NCBI GenBank assembly: GCA_963724435.1 | Contig: CAVRUN010000005.1 | Location: 496,001 to 560,000, forward strand | Reading direction: 5' to 3' | Origin: AP-15 sp963724435 | GTDB lineage: Bacteria; Pseudomonadota; Alphaproteobacteria; ATCC43930; CGMCC-115725 | Length of the DNA stretch: 64,000 nt | Shown: positions 25,312 to 34,151 of the stretch, piece after piece | Layout of the letters: each line of letters starts with the position of its first letter | Position numbering within the stretch: the stretch's first letter is position 1 | Notes under the pieces: model-generated | Told to the model about the DNA's origin: nothing | The model's input: only the letters and a program-made list of their open reading frames with translations | Database searches by the model: none | Position numbers and translations under genes: made by a program

Positions 25312-26298
25312 ATGCCGGAGAGCGAGACCATCCCAACGACGCTTCTGACCGGGTTTCTCGGCAGCGGCAAAACCACCCTGTTGCGCCGCGCACTGGTCTC
25401 ACCGGCACTGGCCGACACCGCGGTTATTATCAACGAAATTGGCGAGATCGCGATTGATCACCACCTCGTCGATTTTGTCGAAGGCAGCGTCGTCGAACTA
25501 CCCGGTGGTTGCCTGTGCTGTGCCGTACGCGAGGACCTAGCGCGAACCCTGCGCGGTTTGCTCGACCGGCGCGAGGCCGGCGATCTTCGCGCGTTTCGCC
25601 GGATTGTCGTCGAAACCACCGGGCTCGCGGACCCGGCGCCGATCCTCTACACGCTCGGGGCCGACCCGATGCTCGACCATTGCCTGCATTTGGCCGGGGT
25701 CGTGACCATGGTCGACAGCGTCAGCGGGGCGGCAACGCTCGACCGCTTTCCGGAGGCCGCGCGGCAGGCAGCGCTCGCCGACACGATTGCTGTCAGCAAG
25801 ACCGATCTGGCGCCGCTCGGCCCCGAACTCACAGCGCGGCTCGATCGGCTCAACGCCGGCGCCCGCCGGGTAATCACGCACGCGGCGGAGGATCCGGGCG
25901 CGCTGTTGTTCAGCGCCGACGGCCGCACCGCGGCGCCCGCCTTAACGGAGGAACCGGTTGCCGCGCACAGCCACGGCATCGACGCCTTCGCGATCAGCCT
26001 CGGCGGTGCTGTCAGCCGGCTCGATTTCGCCCGGGCGTTAGGCGGTCTCGCCCGCGAGCGCGGCAATGATTTGTTGCGGGTCAAAGGCATCGTGCGCTTT
26101 TCCGACCGCCCGGACCGGCCGGCGCTGGTGCAAGCAGCGCAGCACGCGATGTTCGCTCCCGAATGGCTCGACAAATGGCCGGCCGACTGGCCGGCGAATG
26201 ATCGCTGCGGCCGCCTGGTGTTTGTCGTGCACGAGATCCCACGCGCCGAGGTGCTCGCCCATTTCGCGTTCGCCGAGCCGGCCCTGTGCGGCGCCTAA
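25312..26298 (+). CDS. CobW/COG0523 family GTP-binding metallochaperone-like protein
   Basis: The 328-residue protein has the COG0523 features: P-loop GFLGSGKTT at about residues 14-22, the metal-binding motif GGCLCC (CxCC) near residue 64, ETTGLADPAP as the switch region, and SKTDLAP as the base-recognition motif. A C-terminal CobW domain follows (DLLRVKGIVRF). Such proteins deliver metals (Zn, Co, Ni or others) with GTP hydrolysis. The usual His-rich segment is minimal here (AHSHGID). No metalloenzyme partner is obvious next door, although the sorbosone-dehydrogenase-like protein is convergent with it. Confidence 0.88.
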   Translation: MPESETIPTTLLTGFLGSGKTTLLRRALVSPALADTAVIINEIGEIAIDHHLVDFVEGSVVELPGGCLCCAVREDLARTLRGLLDRREAGDLRAFRRIVVETTGLADPAPILYTLGADPMLDHCLHLAGVVTMVDSVSGAATLDRFPEAARQAALADTIAVSKTDLAPLGPELTARLDRLNAGARRVITHAAEDPGALLFSADGRTAAPALTEEPVAAHSHGIDAFAISLGGAVSRLDFARALGGLARERGNDLLRVKGIVRFSDRPDRPALVQAAQHAMFAPEWLDKWPADWPANDRCGRLVFVVHEIPRAEVLAHFAFAEPALCGA

Positions 26299-26352
26299 AG
26301 CTCGGGACTTAAAACGCGCACCTGGCGCAGGGGTTTCGATGCGGAGGCTGTG

Positions 26353-27783
26353 TCAGTGGGCGCCCCCGGTGTAGGCGATGCGCCAGATCGTGCCGCCGGT
26401 GTCGTCGGCGACGAGCAAGGCGCCGTCCTTGGCGACCGCGAGCGCCGCCGGGCGGCCCCAGACCTCGGCGCGCTGTTCGCCTGACGTCCAAAAGCCGGTC
26501 GCGAAATTCAGGTAATAGCCCTCGGGCTTGCCGTCCTTGAACGGCACCAGGACGATCTTATAGCCGGTTGGCAACGATCGGTTCCACGAGCCTTTCAGCG
26601 CCACAAACAGCTGACCCTTGTACTGCGCGGGGAACTGGCTGCCCTCGTAGAAGACGAGGTCGAGCAACGACGAATGCGCCTGAAACAACAGATCGGGGGT
26701 GATCGTCGCCTTGACCTTGTCGGGCGCCAAACTGGCAAAACCAGGCTGGGGATGCGGCCCGATATAGGCGTAGGGCCAACCGTAAAAGCCTCCCTGGCGG
26801 ACCCGGATCAGGTAGTCGGAGGGGAGATTGTCGCCCATTCCGTCGCGCTCCTGCACGAGCGCCCAGAGATCGCCGGTTCCCGGCTGAAAGGCGAGGGCGG
26901 TCGCGTTGCGCGTACCGGAGGCATAGGTGATCTGGTTCGAACCGCCGGCATCGAAACGCTGGATCGTCGCCTTGGGCGGGGGCTCGACACCGAGATTGCC
27001 CGCCGAGCCGACGCCGACAAACAAATCGCCGGTCTTTGGGTCGATCTTGATGTCGCGGTTCTGGTGGCCTTGAACGATGCCGAACACGCCCTTTTTGGTA
27101 ATCAGTTCAGCACCGTAAGCGCCGGGAACCGGCTTGCGCTGATCGGGGGACAATTGGTCAGCGTGCTGTGGCGGTACCGGGCGGCCGGCGCGCAACGCCC
27201 CCGGGACATGCGGCACCTTCCAGATGCCGTCCTGGTCGGTGACTAGCAGATGGTCGCCCTGCCATGCGAGCCCATAAGGCTTATTGAGATCTTCGACATG
27301 GCGGTCGATCCACACTGCGCGGCCGGTGCCGTCGTCACGCAGCAGAGTGATGTAGCCGGCGGATTGCTCGGCGACCAGAACATCGCCATTGGCGAGGACC
27401 AGCAGGCGACGTGGGTTGGCGAGCCCGGTCGCGAATGGAGCGGCGGTAAAGCCGGGCGGCACCTCCAGCCTTTGCCCCGAATAGGGCACGATCAGCGAGC
27501 GGTCGGTGACGATCGGACCGGTTTTGGGCGGTGGCAGATTGTTCGGATCAAAGTGGAAGCGGTGCCCGATCTCGTGCTCGATCAGAAAATTTTGCGCCGC
27601 CGGATTTTGCGGCTGTTCAGCATTCGGCGCGGGTTGCGATGATGCGGGTTGCGTCGATCCAGCGGGATTGGCCGGTGGGGTCTGAGCACCTGTTGTGGAC
27701 TGCGCGAAAGCCGCTGTCATCGTTATCGCCGCGGCGACGGCGCCAGCGATAACGATGCTCGATATACTCGTGCTCTGCGCCAT
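26353..27783 (-). CDS. PQQ-type sugar (sorbosone) dehydrogenase-like secreted protein
   Basis: I choose the ATG at 27783 because GGGAGG lies 8 nt before it; a start at 27798 would place that site inside the gene. The 476-residue protein has a signal peptide (cleavage after AFAQ), a Pro/Gln-rich linker of about 35 residues, and a six-bladed beta-propeller of the sorbosone/glucose dehydrogenase type. Supporting stretches are LANPRRLLVLANGDVLVAEQ, DIKIDPKTGDLFVGVGSAGN and GGFYGWPYAYIGP. It is probably a periplasmic PQQ-dependent dehydrogenase of sugars or aldehydes. Substrate is unknown. Confidence 0.85.
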   Translation of the reverse strand: MAQSTSISSIVIAGAVAAAITMTAAFAQSTTGAQTPPANPAGSTQPASSQPAPNAEQPQNPAAQNFLIEHEIGHRFHFDPNNLPPPKTGPIVTDRSLIVPYSGQRLEVPPGFTAAPFATGLANPRRLLVLANGDVLVAEQSAGYITLLRDDGTGRAVWIDRHVEDLNKPYGLAWQGDHLLVTDQDGIWKVPHVPGALRAGRPVPPQHADQLSPDQRKPVPGAYGAELITKKGVFGIVQGHQNRDIKIDPKTGDLFVGVGSAGNLGVEPPPKATIQRFDAGGSNQITYASGTRNATALAFQPGTGDLWALVQERDGMGDNLPSDYLIRVRQGGFYGWPYAYIGPHPQPGFASLAPDKVKATITPDLLFQAHSSLLDLVFYEGSQFPAQYKGQLFVALKGSWNRSLPTGYKIVLVPFKDGKPEGYYLNFATGFWTSGEQRAEVWGRPAALAVAKDGALLVADDTGGTIWRIAYTGGAH

Positions 27784-27883
27784 AGCCGACCCTCCCAAGC
27801 AGCGTAATGGTTCGCATTTTGGCTGGGGTTATCCGGCTTCCTCAGGCCGCGGGCAAGGTCTGTGGCGCTCGCCCCAACGGGCG

Positions 27884-28369
27884 TTACGGCCCGCGGCGCT
27901 GGATGTTCTCGTAAGAGGTGCCATCGCGCCGGGTGTAGATCGCGGGCCTGCCACCGGCGGGCGCGATCATGTCGATGTCGTTGTAATAGCCCACATCGCC
28001 AGGCATGCGGGAGCCGATCTCGAGCACGGCCGCATCGGCGGAGGCGTTATTCCGCAGGCAATGACCATTGCTGTCGCCGGCCGGAAACCCGGCTGCGTTG
28101 CCGGCATGCAGGATCTCCTCGCCCGCGTCGGTCACCAACGTGACTTCGCCGGAGAGGACATAGACAAACTCGTCGCTTGCGGTATGCCAATGGCGCTGGC
28201 TGGACCATGCCCCCGGCGGCAGATGCAGCAGATTGACCCCGAACTGCGTCAGCCCGGCAGCGTCCCCGAGCTTGGTGCGGGCGCGGGCACGGCACGGCTC
28301 GTCATAGGGCGGCGGATAAAGCGTGCCGATCACCGGCGCCAGCGCGGCAATATCGATGCGTTTTGTCAT
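27884..28369 (-). CDS. Cupin-domain protein, 161 aa
   Basis: A single cupin barrel with motif 1 WSSQRHWHTASDEFVYVLSG, which carries the His-x-His and Glu set for metal binding, and motif 2 around FPAGDSNGHCLRN. The C-terminal PGDVGYYNDIDM and a YTRRDGT tail are shared with a group of small cupins that act in sugar or organic-acid metabolism or as sensors. It is divergent from the HTH-citrate synthase gene with a 133 bp region carrying palindromes, so both may be controlled from there. Confidence 0.85.
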   Translation of the reverse strand: MTKRIDIAALAPVIGTLYPPPYDEPCRARARTKLGDAAGLTQFGVNLLHLPPGAWSSQRHWHTASDEFVYVLSGEVTLVTDAGEEILHAGNAAGFPAGDSNGHCLRNNASADAAVLEIGSRMPGDVGYYNDIDMIAPAGGRPAIYTRRDGTSYENIQRRGP

Positions 28370-28447
28370 TCGCGCCTTCCTTTCTGTTCTCGTCTTGCTT
28401 CAGTTAATGGTTGTGCTTAACCGGTTCCTTGACGTAGATGGATAGAG

Positions 28448-28492
28448 TTGATCGGTATTGACCTTATAAGTCAATCTTGATTAGATAGTCAA
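28448..28492. promoter_or_regulatory. TTGAC/GTCAA palindrome array upstream of the HTH-citrate synthase
   Basis: Within 45 bp there is a TTGAT (28448), a palindrome TTGACCTTATAAGTCAA (28458-28474) and a second one TTGATTAGATAGTCAA (28477-28492). The last ends 10 bp before the ATG at 28503. The arms match and the two palindrome centres are about 18-19 bp apart, roughly two helical turns, which suits a pair of bound dimers. The adjacent gene encodes its own helix-turn-helix, so autoregulation is the simplest reading. No normal ribosome binding site fits between the array and the start codon. Confidence 0.45.
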
Positions 28493-28502
28493 TGTATAGT
28501 CG

Positions 28503-29678
28503 ATGTTCCTGACCGCACGTGAGGCTGCCGATCGTCTCGGCATCAAGCTCGACACGCTCTATGCCTATGTCAGCCGCGGCCGGTTGCGTTCGGTCGCGGT
28601 GCCTGGAACGCGGCAGCGGCGTTATCGTGTCGAGGATATCGAGGCATTGCAGGGGTCGGCGGGGGGTTCGCTGCGCGCTGCCGAGGCCGAGGCTCTGACC
28701 CCGGTTATCGCGTCGTCGATTTGCCTGATCGAGAACGGCCGGCCGTACTACCGCGGTCGGGATGCGATCGCGCTGTCCAACACCGAGAGCCTGGAGAGTG
28801 TCGCATGCCTTTTATGGCAGGGCTGGCCGAATGAGATAGAGGCCACCCCTTGCTCCGACCACGCCGCGCCAGCGCCACTGTCGGGGCTGACAGGGTTGAT
28901 CGAACGGTGTCAGAGCCGGCTCGCGGCATTGGCGGATGTCGATCTGCCGGCGCTCGATCTGACCCGTTCGGGCGTCATCCGCACCGGTCGGCTGATTTTA
29001 CGCGAGCTCGCCGCCTGCGTCGCCTCGTTAATACCGTCGGCCGACACTCTTCACCAGCAGCTTGCCTCCGCCTGGCATCTGGACACGGCAGGCGCCGACA
29101 TCCTGCGCCGCTGCCTGACATTGCTGGCCGATCACGAACTGAATGCTTCGACCTTTGTAGCGCGCTGTGTCGCCTCGACCGGGGCCACGCCATACGCCGC
29201 CGTTGCGGCGGCGCTCGCGGCGTTGTCCGGCCGCCGGCATGGCGGCGCCTCGGCGCGCGCGGAGGCGTTGTTCCACGATATTGCGCGCAATGGCGACCCG
29301 CTGGCGGTGATGGCGGTGCGTCTCGCTCGCGACGAGGATCTGCCGGGCTTTGGCCATTTTCTGTATCCGGAGGGGGACCCGCGCGCCACGGCGATCCTCT
29401 CCGCGGTCACCACAGCCTTGCCCGGCGCGGGCGCGCCGATCGAGGCGGCGGTCGCTGCTGGCGTCCGGCTGACCGGCCAGTTTCCCAATGTCGATTTCGC
29501 CTTGGCTGCAGCGTCAACCGCGCTCGAATTGCCCCCGAATGCGGCGCTCGGGCTCTTTGTAATCGGCCGCACGGTCGGTTGGATCGCGCACGCGATCGAG
29601 CAATATGAGAGCGGCGTCTTGATCCGCCCGCGCGCCCGCTATATCGGCCCGCGCCCCGAGGGAACGGCGCCGGGTTAG
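28503..29678 (+). CDS. Helix-turn-helix/citrate synthase fusion protein
   Basis: Residues 1-50 form an excisionase/MerR-type HTH (LTAREAADRLGIKLDTLYAY, then RRYRVEDIEAL). Residues about 68-391 are a citrate-synthase-fold domain that keeps the catalytic triad: His211 (ADHELNAST), His285 (GFGHFLYPEGDPRA) and Asp331 (NVDFALA), plus RRHGGA at 244-249 and the C-terminal IRPRARYIGP. It may be an active citrate- or methylcitrate-forming enzyme that also binds DNA, or a regulator that senses oxaloacetate or acyl-CoA. Citrate-synthase-family proteins with this N-terminal HTH are known in proteobacterial genomes, but I know of no firm function. The palindromes just upstream are candidate binding sites. 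Confidence 0.85.
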   Translation: MFLTAREAADRLGIKLDTLYAYVSRGRLRSVAVPGTRQRRYRVEDIEALQGSAGGSLRAAEAEALTPVIASSICLIENGRPYYRGRDAIALSNTESLESVACLLWQGWPNEIEATPCSDHAAPAPLSGLTGLIERCQSRLAALADVDLPALDLTRSGVIRTGRLILRELAACVASLIPSADTLHQQLASAWHLDTAGADILRRCLTLLADHELNASTFVARCVASTGATPYAAVAAALAALSGRRHGGASARAEALFHDIARNGDPLAVMAVRLARDEDLPGFGHFLYPEGDPRATAILSAVTTALPGAGAPIEAAVAAGVRLTGQFPNVDFALAAASTALELPPNAALGLFVIGRTVGWIAHAIEQYESGVLIRPRARYIGPRPEGTAPG

Positions 29679-29717
29679 GCGGTCGGCGCGGGAACGAATT
29701 TAAGCCGGGGGACGATC

Positions 29718-30293
29718 GTGATAGGTTCGGCGGCGATAACCATAGGAGACCGGCGTTTGAGCGGGCGCGCACCTTCCTCGCCATCCGACTGGCGCGATGA
29801 GATTTTTGGGGTCTTGAGACAGGTCGGAATCGCCCAGATCGGCTATGTCCCCGATGCCGGACATGCGCGGCTGATCGACCTCATTCGGGGCGATCCCGAA
29901 ATCCAAGCCGTCCCACTGACGACCGAAGAGGAGGGGATCGCGGTCGCCGCCGGCGCTTGGCTGGGTGGCGAACGCGCCGCTCTATTGATGCAATCGAGCG
30001 GGGTCGGCAACTGCATTAACATGCTGTCATTAGCCAAAAACTGCCGCTTCCCGCTGGTCATGCTGGTGACGATGCGCGGCGAATGGGGCGAGTTCAACCC
30101 GTGGCAGGTCCCGATGGGAAGCAAGACGCAGGCGGCGCTCGAACTTATGGATGTGCTCGTCTATCGCGTCGACCAACCGCAGGATGCAGCCGAAACTGTC
30201 GCTGCGGCAGTCGAAACCGCCTACTCCGGTGATCTCGCAGTCGCAATCCTGCTGTCGCAGCGACTGATCGGCGCCAAGAGGTGGGTGAAATGA
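29718..30293 (+). CDS. TPP-dependent decarboxylase, alpha (PYR) subunit
   Basis: The 191-residue protein is the PYR half of a split thiamine-diphosphate enzyme. VPLTTEEEGIAVAAGAWLGG holds the catalytic Glu that activates the cofactor, and QSSGVGNCINML follows. It resembles the alpha subunit of sulfopyruvate or phosphonopyruvate decarboxylases. The GTG at 29718 is assigned; a TTG at 29757 with AGGAG upstream is also possible. Its stop overlaps the start of the beta subunit gene (ATGA). The exact 2-oxo acid cannot be told from the sequence. Confidence 0.8.
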   Translation: MIGSAAITIGDRRLSGRAPSSPSDWRDEIFGVLRQVGIAQIGYVPDAGHARLIDLIRGDPEIQAVPLTTEEEGIAVAAGAWLGGERAALLMQSSGVGNCINMLSLAKNCRFPLVMLVTMRGEWGEFNPWQVPMGSKTQAALELMDVLVYRVDQPQDAAETVAAAVETAYSGDLAVAILLSQRLIGAKRWVK

Positions 30294-30877
30294 TCGCCAA
30301 TGACCGGCGCCTCGACCGCCGTGCTGCAATCCGCGTTCTGCTCGAAAAGCGCGATGATCTGTTGTTGGTGACAGGGCTCGGCTCGACAACTTATGACGCC
30401 GCCTCGGTTGGTGATGACCCGCGCAACTTTTATTTGTGGGGGGCGATGGGCGCGGCGGCCTTGGTCGGGCTTGGTCTCGCCATAGCGCAGCCGCAGCGCC
30501 GAGTGCTGGTCGTGACCGGCGATGGCGAGATGCTGATGGGGCTTGGCGGGCTCGCGACGATCGGCATCCAGCGGCCGCCCAATCTGGCGATCGCGGTGTT
30601 CGACAATGGCCATTACGGCGAAACCGGAATGCAGCCGAGCCATACCGAGGCCGGGGTCGAACTGGTCGGCATCGCGCGCGCCTGCGGCATCAAGGAAATT
30701 TTTGACGTCAGTGACGAATTGGGGGTGCGCGACTTTGCCGGCCGGGTCCGAAAATCGGCGACGACGTTGTTCGCTCGCATTGCGATCCGCGCCGATGAAC
30801 CCCCACGGGTCCTGCCACCGCGCGACGGCGTGCTGTTGAAGAACCGCTTCCGCCGCGCAATCGGCGTCGAAACCTGA
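30290..30877 (+). CDS. TPP-dependent decarboxylase, beta (PP) subunit
   Basis: The 195-residue protein is the PP half that binds the diphosphate and magnesium of TPP. It has the motif GDGEMLMGLGGLATI, ending with VFDNGHYGETG (the GDG...N pattern), and the LVTGLGSTTYDA segment near the N-terminus. It should form a heterotetramer with the upstream subunit. Both subunits follow the HTH-citrate synthase gene within 40 bp, so a single pathway starting from a 2-oxo acid and an acyl-CoA is possible. That link is inference. Confidence 0.82.
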   Translation: MIANDRRLDRRAAIRVLLEKRDDLLLVTGLGSTTYDAASVGDDPRNFYLWGAMGAAALVGLGLAIAQPQRRVLVVTGDGEMLMGLGGLATIGIQRPPNLAIAVFDNGHYGETGMQPSHTEAGVELVGIARACGIKEIFDVSDELGVRDFAGRVRKSATTLFARIAIRADEPPRVLPPRDGVLLKNRFRRAIGVET

Positions 30878-31208
30878 TTTTTCACGGCCCCGCACGGCGG
30901 GCTGAGGGCCGGCGAAACCTGACATTTACCATCGACCGGCTTGGCCTTCATTTCGCCAACCAACTACCGCTGCATGCGGGTGCCTGGGGTGCGCGAAATA
31001 TCCATGTGGCGAGCCTGGCAAGCCGCCTCCAAGCTTTGCTTTGATCAACGCGCTCTCCTGCCGTAGATAGGAGCGATCGCCGCCTACACCAAAGCCGAGA
31101 CGGATAACTTAAGCTTACTTGAAGACGGTTGGCCTACGGCTTGCTCGTCGAGCGCAGCCGCAGCGGAGTCGCCGCTTGATATTCACGGTAATTACCGGGA
31201 GATTGTCG
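30878..31208. other. 331 bp without a supported gene
   Basis: No open frame here has family features or a good start. A GC-rich stretch at about 30890-30915 (GCCCCGCACGGCGGGC) can form a short hairpin just after the beta-subunit stop. It lacks a clear T-run, so I do not call it a terminator. The ribosome binding site GGGAG for the next gene lies at the right end. Confidence 0.4.
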
Positions 31209-32168
31209 ATGTCGCAGCACCACGTCTTGCGGGCCAGCCCCGAGACCGTTCATTGGGGTTTCTTTGACGCCGGGCTGAAACCGGTGCTCACCGTCGCGTC
31301 GGGGGACACGGTGACTCTCGACAGCGTCTCGGGCGGCCCCGACATTCTTCCCAGCGACGGCCGGTTTGATATCCTGTCCGAGCACAAGGCCATTCACGCT
31401 GCGGTCGAGCCGCGGATGGGCGCTCACATCCTGACCGGGCCGATTGCGGTCGAGGGGGCCGAGCCCGGTGATGCGCTCGGCATCGAGATCATGTCGATCG
31501 ATTGCCGGCAAAATTGGGGCTACACCCGCATCCGCCCACTCTCCGGCACGCTTCCCGAAGATTTCCCAGTGCGACGTACCTGGCATACGGCAATCGATCG
31601 CCAGCGCGGCATCGCGACCGTGCCATGGGGCGCAGAGATCGAACTGGCGCCGTTTTTTGGGGTCATGGGGGTAGCGCCGCCGCCCAATTATGGTGCCGTC
31701 ACCTCGATCGTGCCGCGCGAGTTTGGCGGCAACATGGATCTGAAGGAGCTGGTCGCCGGCACGACCCTCTTTCTGCCCGTATGGACCGAAGGCGGGCTGT
31801 TTTCGGCCGGTGACGGTCACGGCGTGCAGGGCGACGGCGAAGTCTGCGTCACTGCCCTCGAAACCGCGCTAACCGGCACTTTTCGCCTGAGTTTGCACAA
31901 GGGTGTGGGCATCAACCTTCCGCGCGCGGAAACACCGACGCATCTGATCACGATGGGTTTTAACGAAGACCTCGACGACGCCGCCAAGACCGCGTTGCGT
32001 CAGATGATCACCCTGATCGGAGAGCGCATGGGGCTCGGGCGCGAGGACGCCTATATGTTCTGCAGTCTTGCCGTGGATATGCGCGTCACTCAGCTGGTCG
32101 ACGGCAACAAGGGCATCCACGCGATGCTGCCCAAGCGCTACCTCAACGGCGAGCGGCGCCCGAATTAG
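31209..32168 (+). CDS. Acetamidase/formamidase family protein
   Basis: The start at 31209 (MSQHHVLRASPETVHWGFFD) has GGGAG in front; the longer frame from 31119 is not supported. The 319-residue protein shows the FmdA_AmdA pattern: LTGPIAVEGAEPGDALGIEI, a middle segment PPPNYGAVTSIVPREFGGNMD, and FSAGDGHGVQGDGEVCVTALE, the site region. CSLAVDMRVTQLVDGNKGIHA closes the domain. It should hydrolyse small amides such as formamide or acetamide to acid plus ammonia in the cytosol. The substrate is not fixed by the sequence. Confidence 0.9.
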   Translation: MSQHHVLRASPETVHWGFFDAGLKPVLTVASGDTVTLDSVSGGPDILPSDGRFDILSEHKAIHAAVEPRMGAHILTGPIAVEGAEPGDALGIEIMSIDCRQNWGYTRIRPLSGTLPEDFPVRRTWHTAIDRQRGIATVPWGAEIELAPFFGVMGVAPPPNYGAVTSIVPREFGGNMDLKELVAGTTLFLPVWTEGGLFSAGDGHGVQGDGEVCVTALETALTGTFRLSLHKGVGINLPRAETPTHLITMGFNEDLDDAAKTALRQMITLIGERMGLGREDAYMFCSLAVDMRVTQLVDGNKGIHAMLPKRYLNGERRPN

Positions 32169-32253
32169 CCCGAATTAAACAGCAATCGCCGGATAGAGCC
32201 GGGCTCGCGATCGCGCCATCTTCCGCCCACATGACAGATGCGAGGGGCGGATA

Positions 32254-33318
32254 ATGCTCGATTACGACGAATGTTGGGCGGCGCTGGAAAAGCGCGATGG
32301 CGCCGATGCGGGCCGGTTCTTTTACGGTGTCTTGACGACCGGCGTTTATTGCCGGCCGGGTTGCACTTCACGATTGCCGCTGCGACGCAACACCGCCTTT
32401 TTCGAGACGACGGCGGCTGCCGAGGCGGCTGGGTTGCGGGCATGCAAGCGTTGCCGCCCAACCGAGCCATCCTCGGCATCGCGGCATATCGCGGCCGTCG
32501 AAAAGGCCTGCGCGCTGCTGCGCAGTAGTGAAAAGCTGCCAAGCCTCGCCGAACTTGCCGATGCGGCGGCGATTAGCCGGTTTCATTTTCATCGCGTCTT
32601 CAAACAGATAACCGGCGCTACGCCGCGCGATTATGCGCGCACCCATCGGCTGGGCGCCTTAGCGCAAAGGCTCGATGCCGGCGAAGACGTCGCGCAAGCG
32701 ACTTATGGATCGGGCTTTGGCTCGAGTTCGCGTGCCTATGAGGCGGCGCCGGCCGCTCTTGGCATGACACCCGCTGCGCGGCGCAAGCATGGCGCGGGCG
32801 AAACCATCCGCTTTGTGACGGTGGCGACGCCGCTTGGCTGGGCGCTCGTCGCAGCGACCGATCGTGGGGTGTGCCTGACCGCGCTCGGTGACGACCGCGA
32901 GCGGCTCGCGACGATGGTGCACGACCGCTTCCCAGCCGCCAAGATCATCGCCGATGATCCAGGGCTGCGGGATTGGGCCGAGCGGATCGTCCGGTTTATC
33001 ACAGCACCATCGCATACCCTCGACCTGCCGCTCGACATTCGCGGCACCGCGTTTCAGGCGCGGGTGTGGCGGGCACTGCAGAAAATCCCACTCGGCCGGA
33101 CCGCGACCTACAGCGAGATCGCCCAAGCGCTCGGTCAGCCGACTGCGGTGCGCGCGGTCGCCCGCGCCTGCGCCGCAAATGATTTGGCGTTATTGGTGCC
33201 GTGTCATCGGGTCATCCGCGAGGACGGCGATCTCGCGGGCTATCGTTGGGGGATCGAGCGCAAACGCGCGCTGCTCAATCGCGAACATGCCGCGGCAGCG
33301 AGCGATGAGGCGGCTTGA
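32254..33318 (+). CDS. ada: Ada: methylphosphotriester/O6-methylguanine-DNA methyltransferase and regulator
   Basis: The 354-residue protein has the three Ada parts in order. First comes a zinc-binding N-terminal domain with C33, C37, C64 and C67 (VYCRPGC...ACKRC). Next is an AraC-type HTH (ISRFHFHRVFKQITGATPRDYA, about 95-130). Last is a C-terminal MGMT domain with the acceptor cysteine at residue 317 in LVPCHRVI. It repairs alkylated DNA and, when methylated, activates adaptive-response genes. Its 3' end overlaps the start of the 2-oxoglutarate oxygenase gene by 14 bp, so the two are co-expressed. Confidence 0.95.
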   Translation: MLDYDECWAALEKRDGADAGRFFYGVLTTGVYCRPGCTSRLPLRRNTAFFETTAAAEAAGLRACKRCRPTEPSSASRHIAAVEKACALLRSSEKLPSLAELADAAAISRFHFHRVFKQITGATPRDYARTHRLGALAQRLDAGEDVAQATYGSGFGSSSRAYEAAPAALGMTPAARRKHGAGETIRFVTVATPLGWALVAATDRGVCLTALGDDRERLATMVHDRFPAAKIIADDPGLRDWAERIVRFITAPSHTLDLPLDIRGTAFQARVWRALQKIPLGRTATYSEIAQALGQPTAVRAVARACAANDLALLVPCHRVIREDGDLAGYRWGIERKRALLNREHAAAASDEAA

Positions 33319-34024
33319 CACAGAAGCGACCGGCTCCATCGCCGCGCCGGATTGGGCCGCGGTGGCGGCGGCGCTCGACGAGCAGGGCTATGCCACGCTG
33401 CCGTTACTCAGCGCCGAAGAATGCCGCGCGCTGAGCGCGCTTTACGATGATGACGAACTGTTTCGCCGCCGCATCGTCATGCAGCGCCACGCCTATGGCA
33501 GCGGCGAGTACAAGTACTTTGGTTATCCATTGCCCGATTTGATCGCGCGGTTGCGCGTGGCGATCTATCCGCAGCTGGCGCCGATCGCCAACGCCTGGCG
33601 TCAGCAGCTACGCGAGGCGGGGGATTTTCCGCCGGCGCTCGACGAATATCTCGCCGAGTGTCATAAGGCGGGCCAGGAGCGGCCGACGCCGCTGATGTTG
33701 AAATATGGAGCCGGGGACTACAACCGGCTGCATCAGGATCTTTATGGCGCGCTGGTCTTCCCGTTGCAGCTGACGGTGCTGCTCAGCGCGCCGGGCCAGG
33801 ACTTTTCAGGCGGCGAGTTCCTGCTGGTCGAGCAGCGGCCGCGCATGCAGTCGCGTGGCGAGGTCGTGCCTCTGCGGCAGGGCGATGCGGTGATTTTCCC
33901 GGTCCATCACCGCCCGGTCGTGGGCGCTCGTGGTTCACTGCGTGTCACGATGCGGCACGGCGTCAGCCGCATCCGAAGCGGCGACCGCTATACCCTAGGC
34001 ATCATCTTTCACGACGCCGCCTGA
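33305..34024 (+). CDS. 2-oxoglutarate/Fe(II)-dependent oxygenase linked to Ada
   Basis: I place the start at 33305 (MRRLDTEATG), 14 bp inside the end of ada; the longer frame back to 32888 lies within ada. The 239-residue protein has a double-stranded beta-helix core with the iron motif H143-x-D145 (NRLHQDLYG) and a distal His at about 202 (VHHRPVVG). A RVTMRHGVSR segment and RYTLGIIFHDA follow. It is not a standard AlkB by motif spacing. Coupling to ada suggests a role in alkylation damage, perhaps protein or nucleobase hydroxylation, but the substrate is unknown. Confidence 0.82.
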   Translation: MRRLDTEATGSIAAPDWAAVAAALDEQGYATLPLLSAEECRALSALYDDDELFRRRIVMQRHAYGSGEYKYFGYPLPDLIARLRVAIYPQLAPIANAWRQQLREAGDFPPALDEYLAECHKAGQERPTPLMLKYGAGDYNRLHQDLYGALVFPLQLTVLLSAPGQDFSGGEFLLVEQRPRMQSRGEVVPLRQGDAVIFPVHHRPVVGARGSLRVTMRHGVSRIRSGDRYTLGIIFHDAA

Positions 34025-34151
34025 GCGCGGAGAACTCTCGTCAGGCAAGGCCACCTTCGCCTGCAGTCACTCCTGAGCCGGCACGCCGGAGAACGGAGCC
34101 ATGAAAGCGGGCAGGCGGAGGGGATCGGGGGTTCGCCACGTCCTTTGGTTG

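Noticed and set aside
32888..33304. Extended N-terminus of the 2OG oxygenase
   Set aside because: It overlaps the ada coding region in another frame; the family domain begins after 33305.
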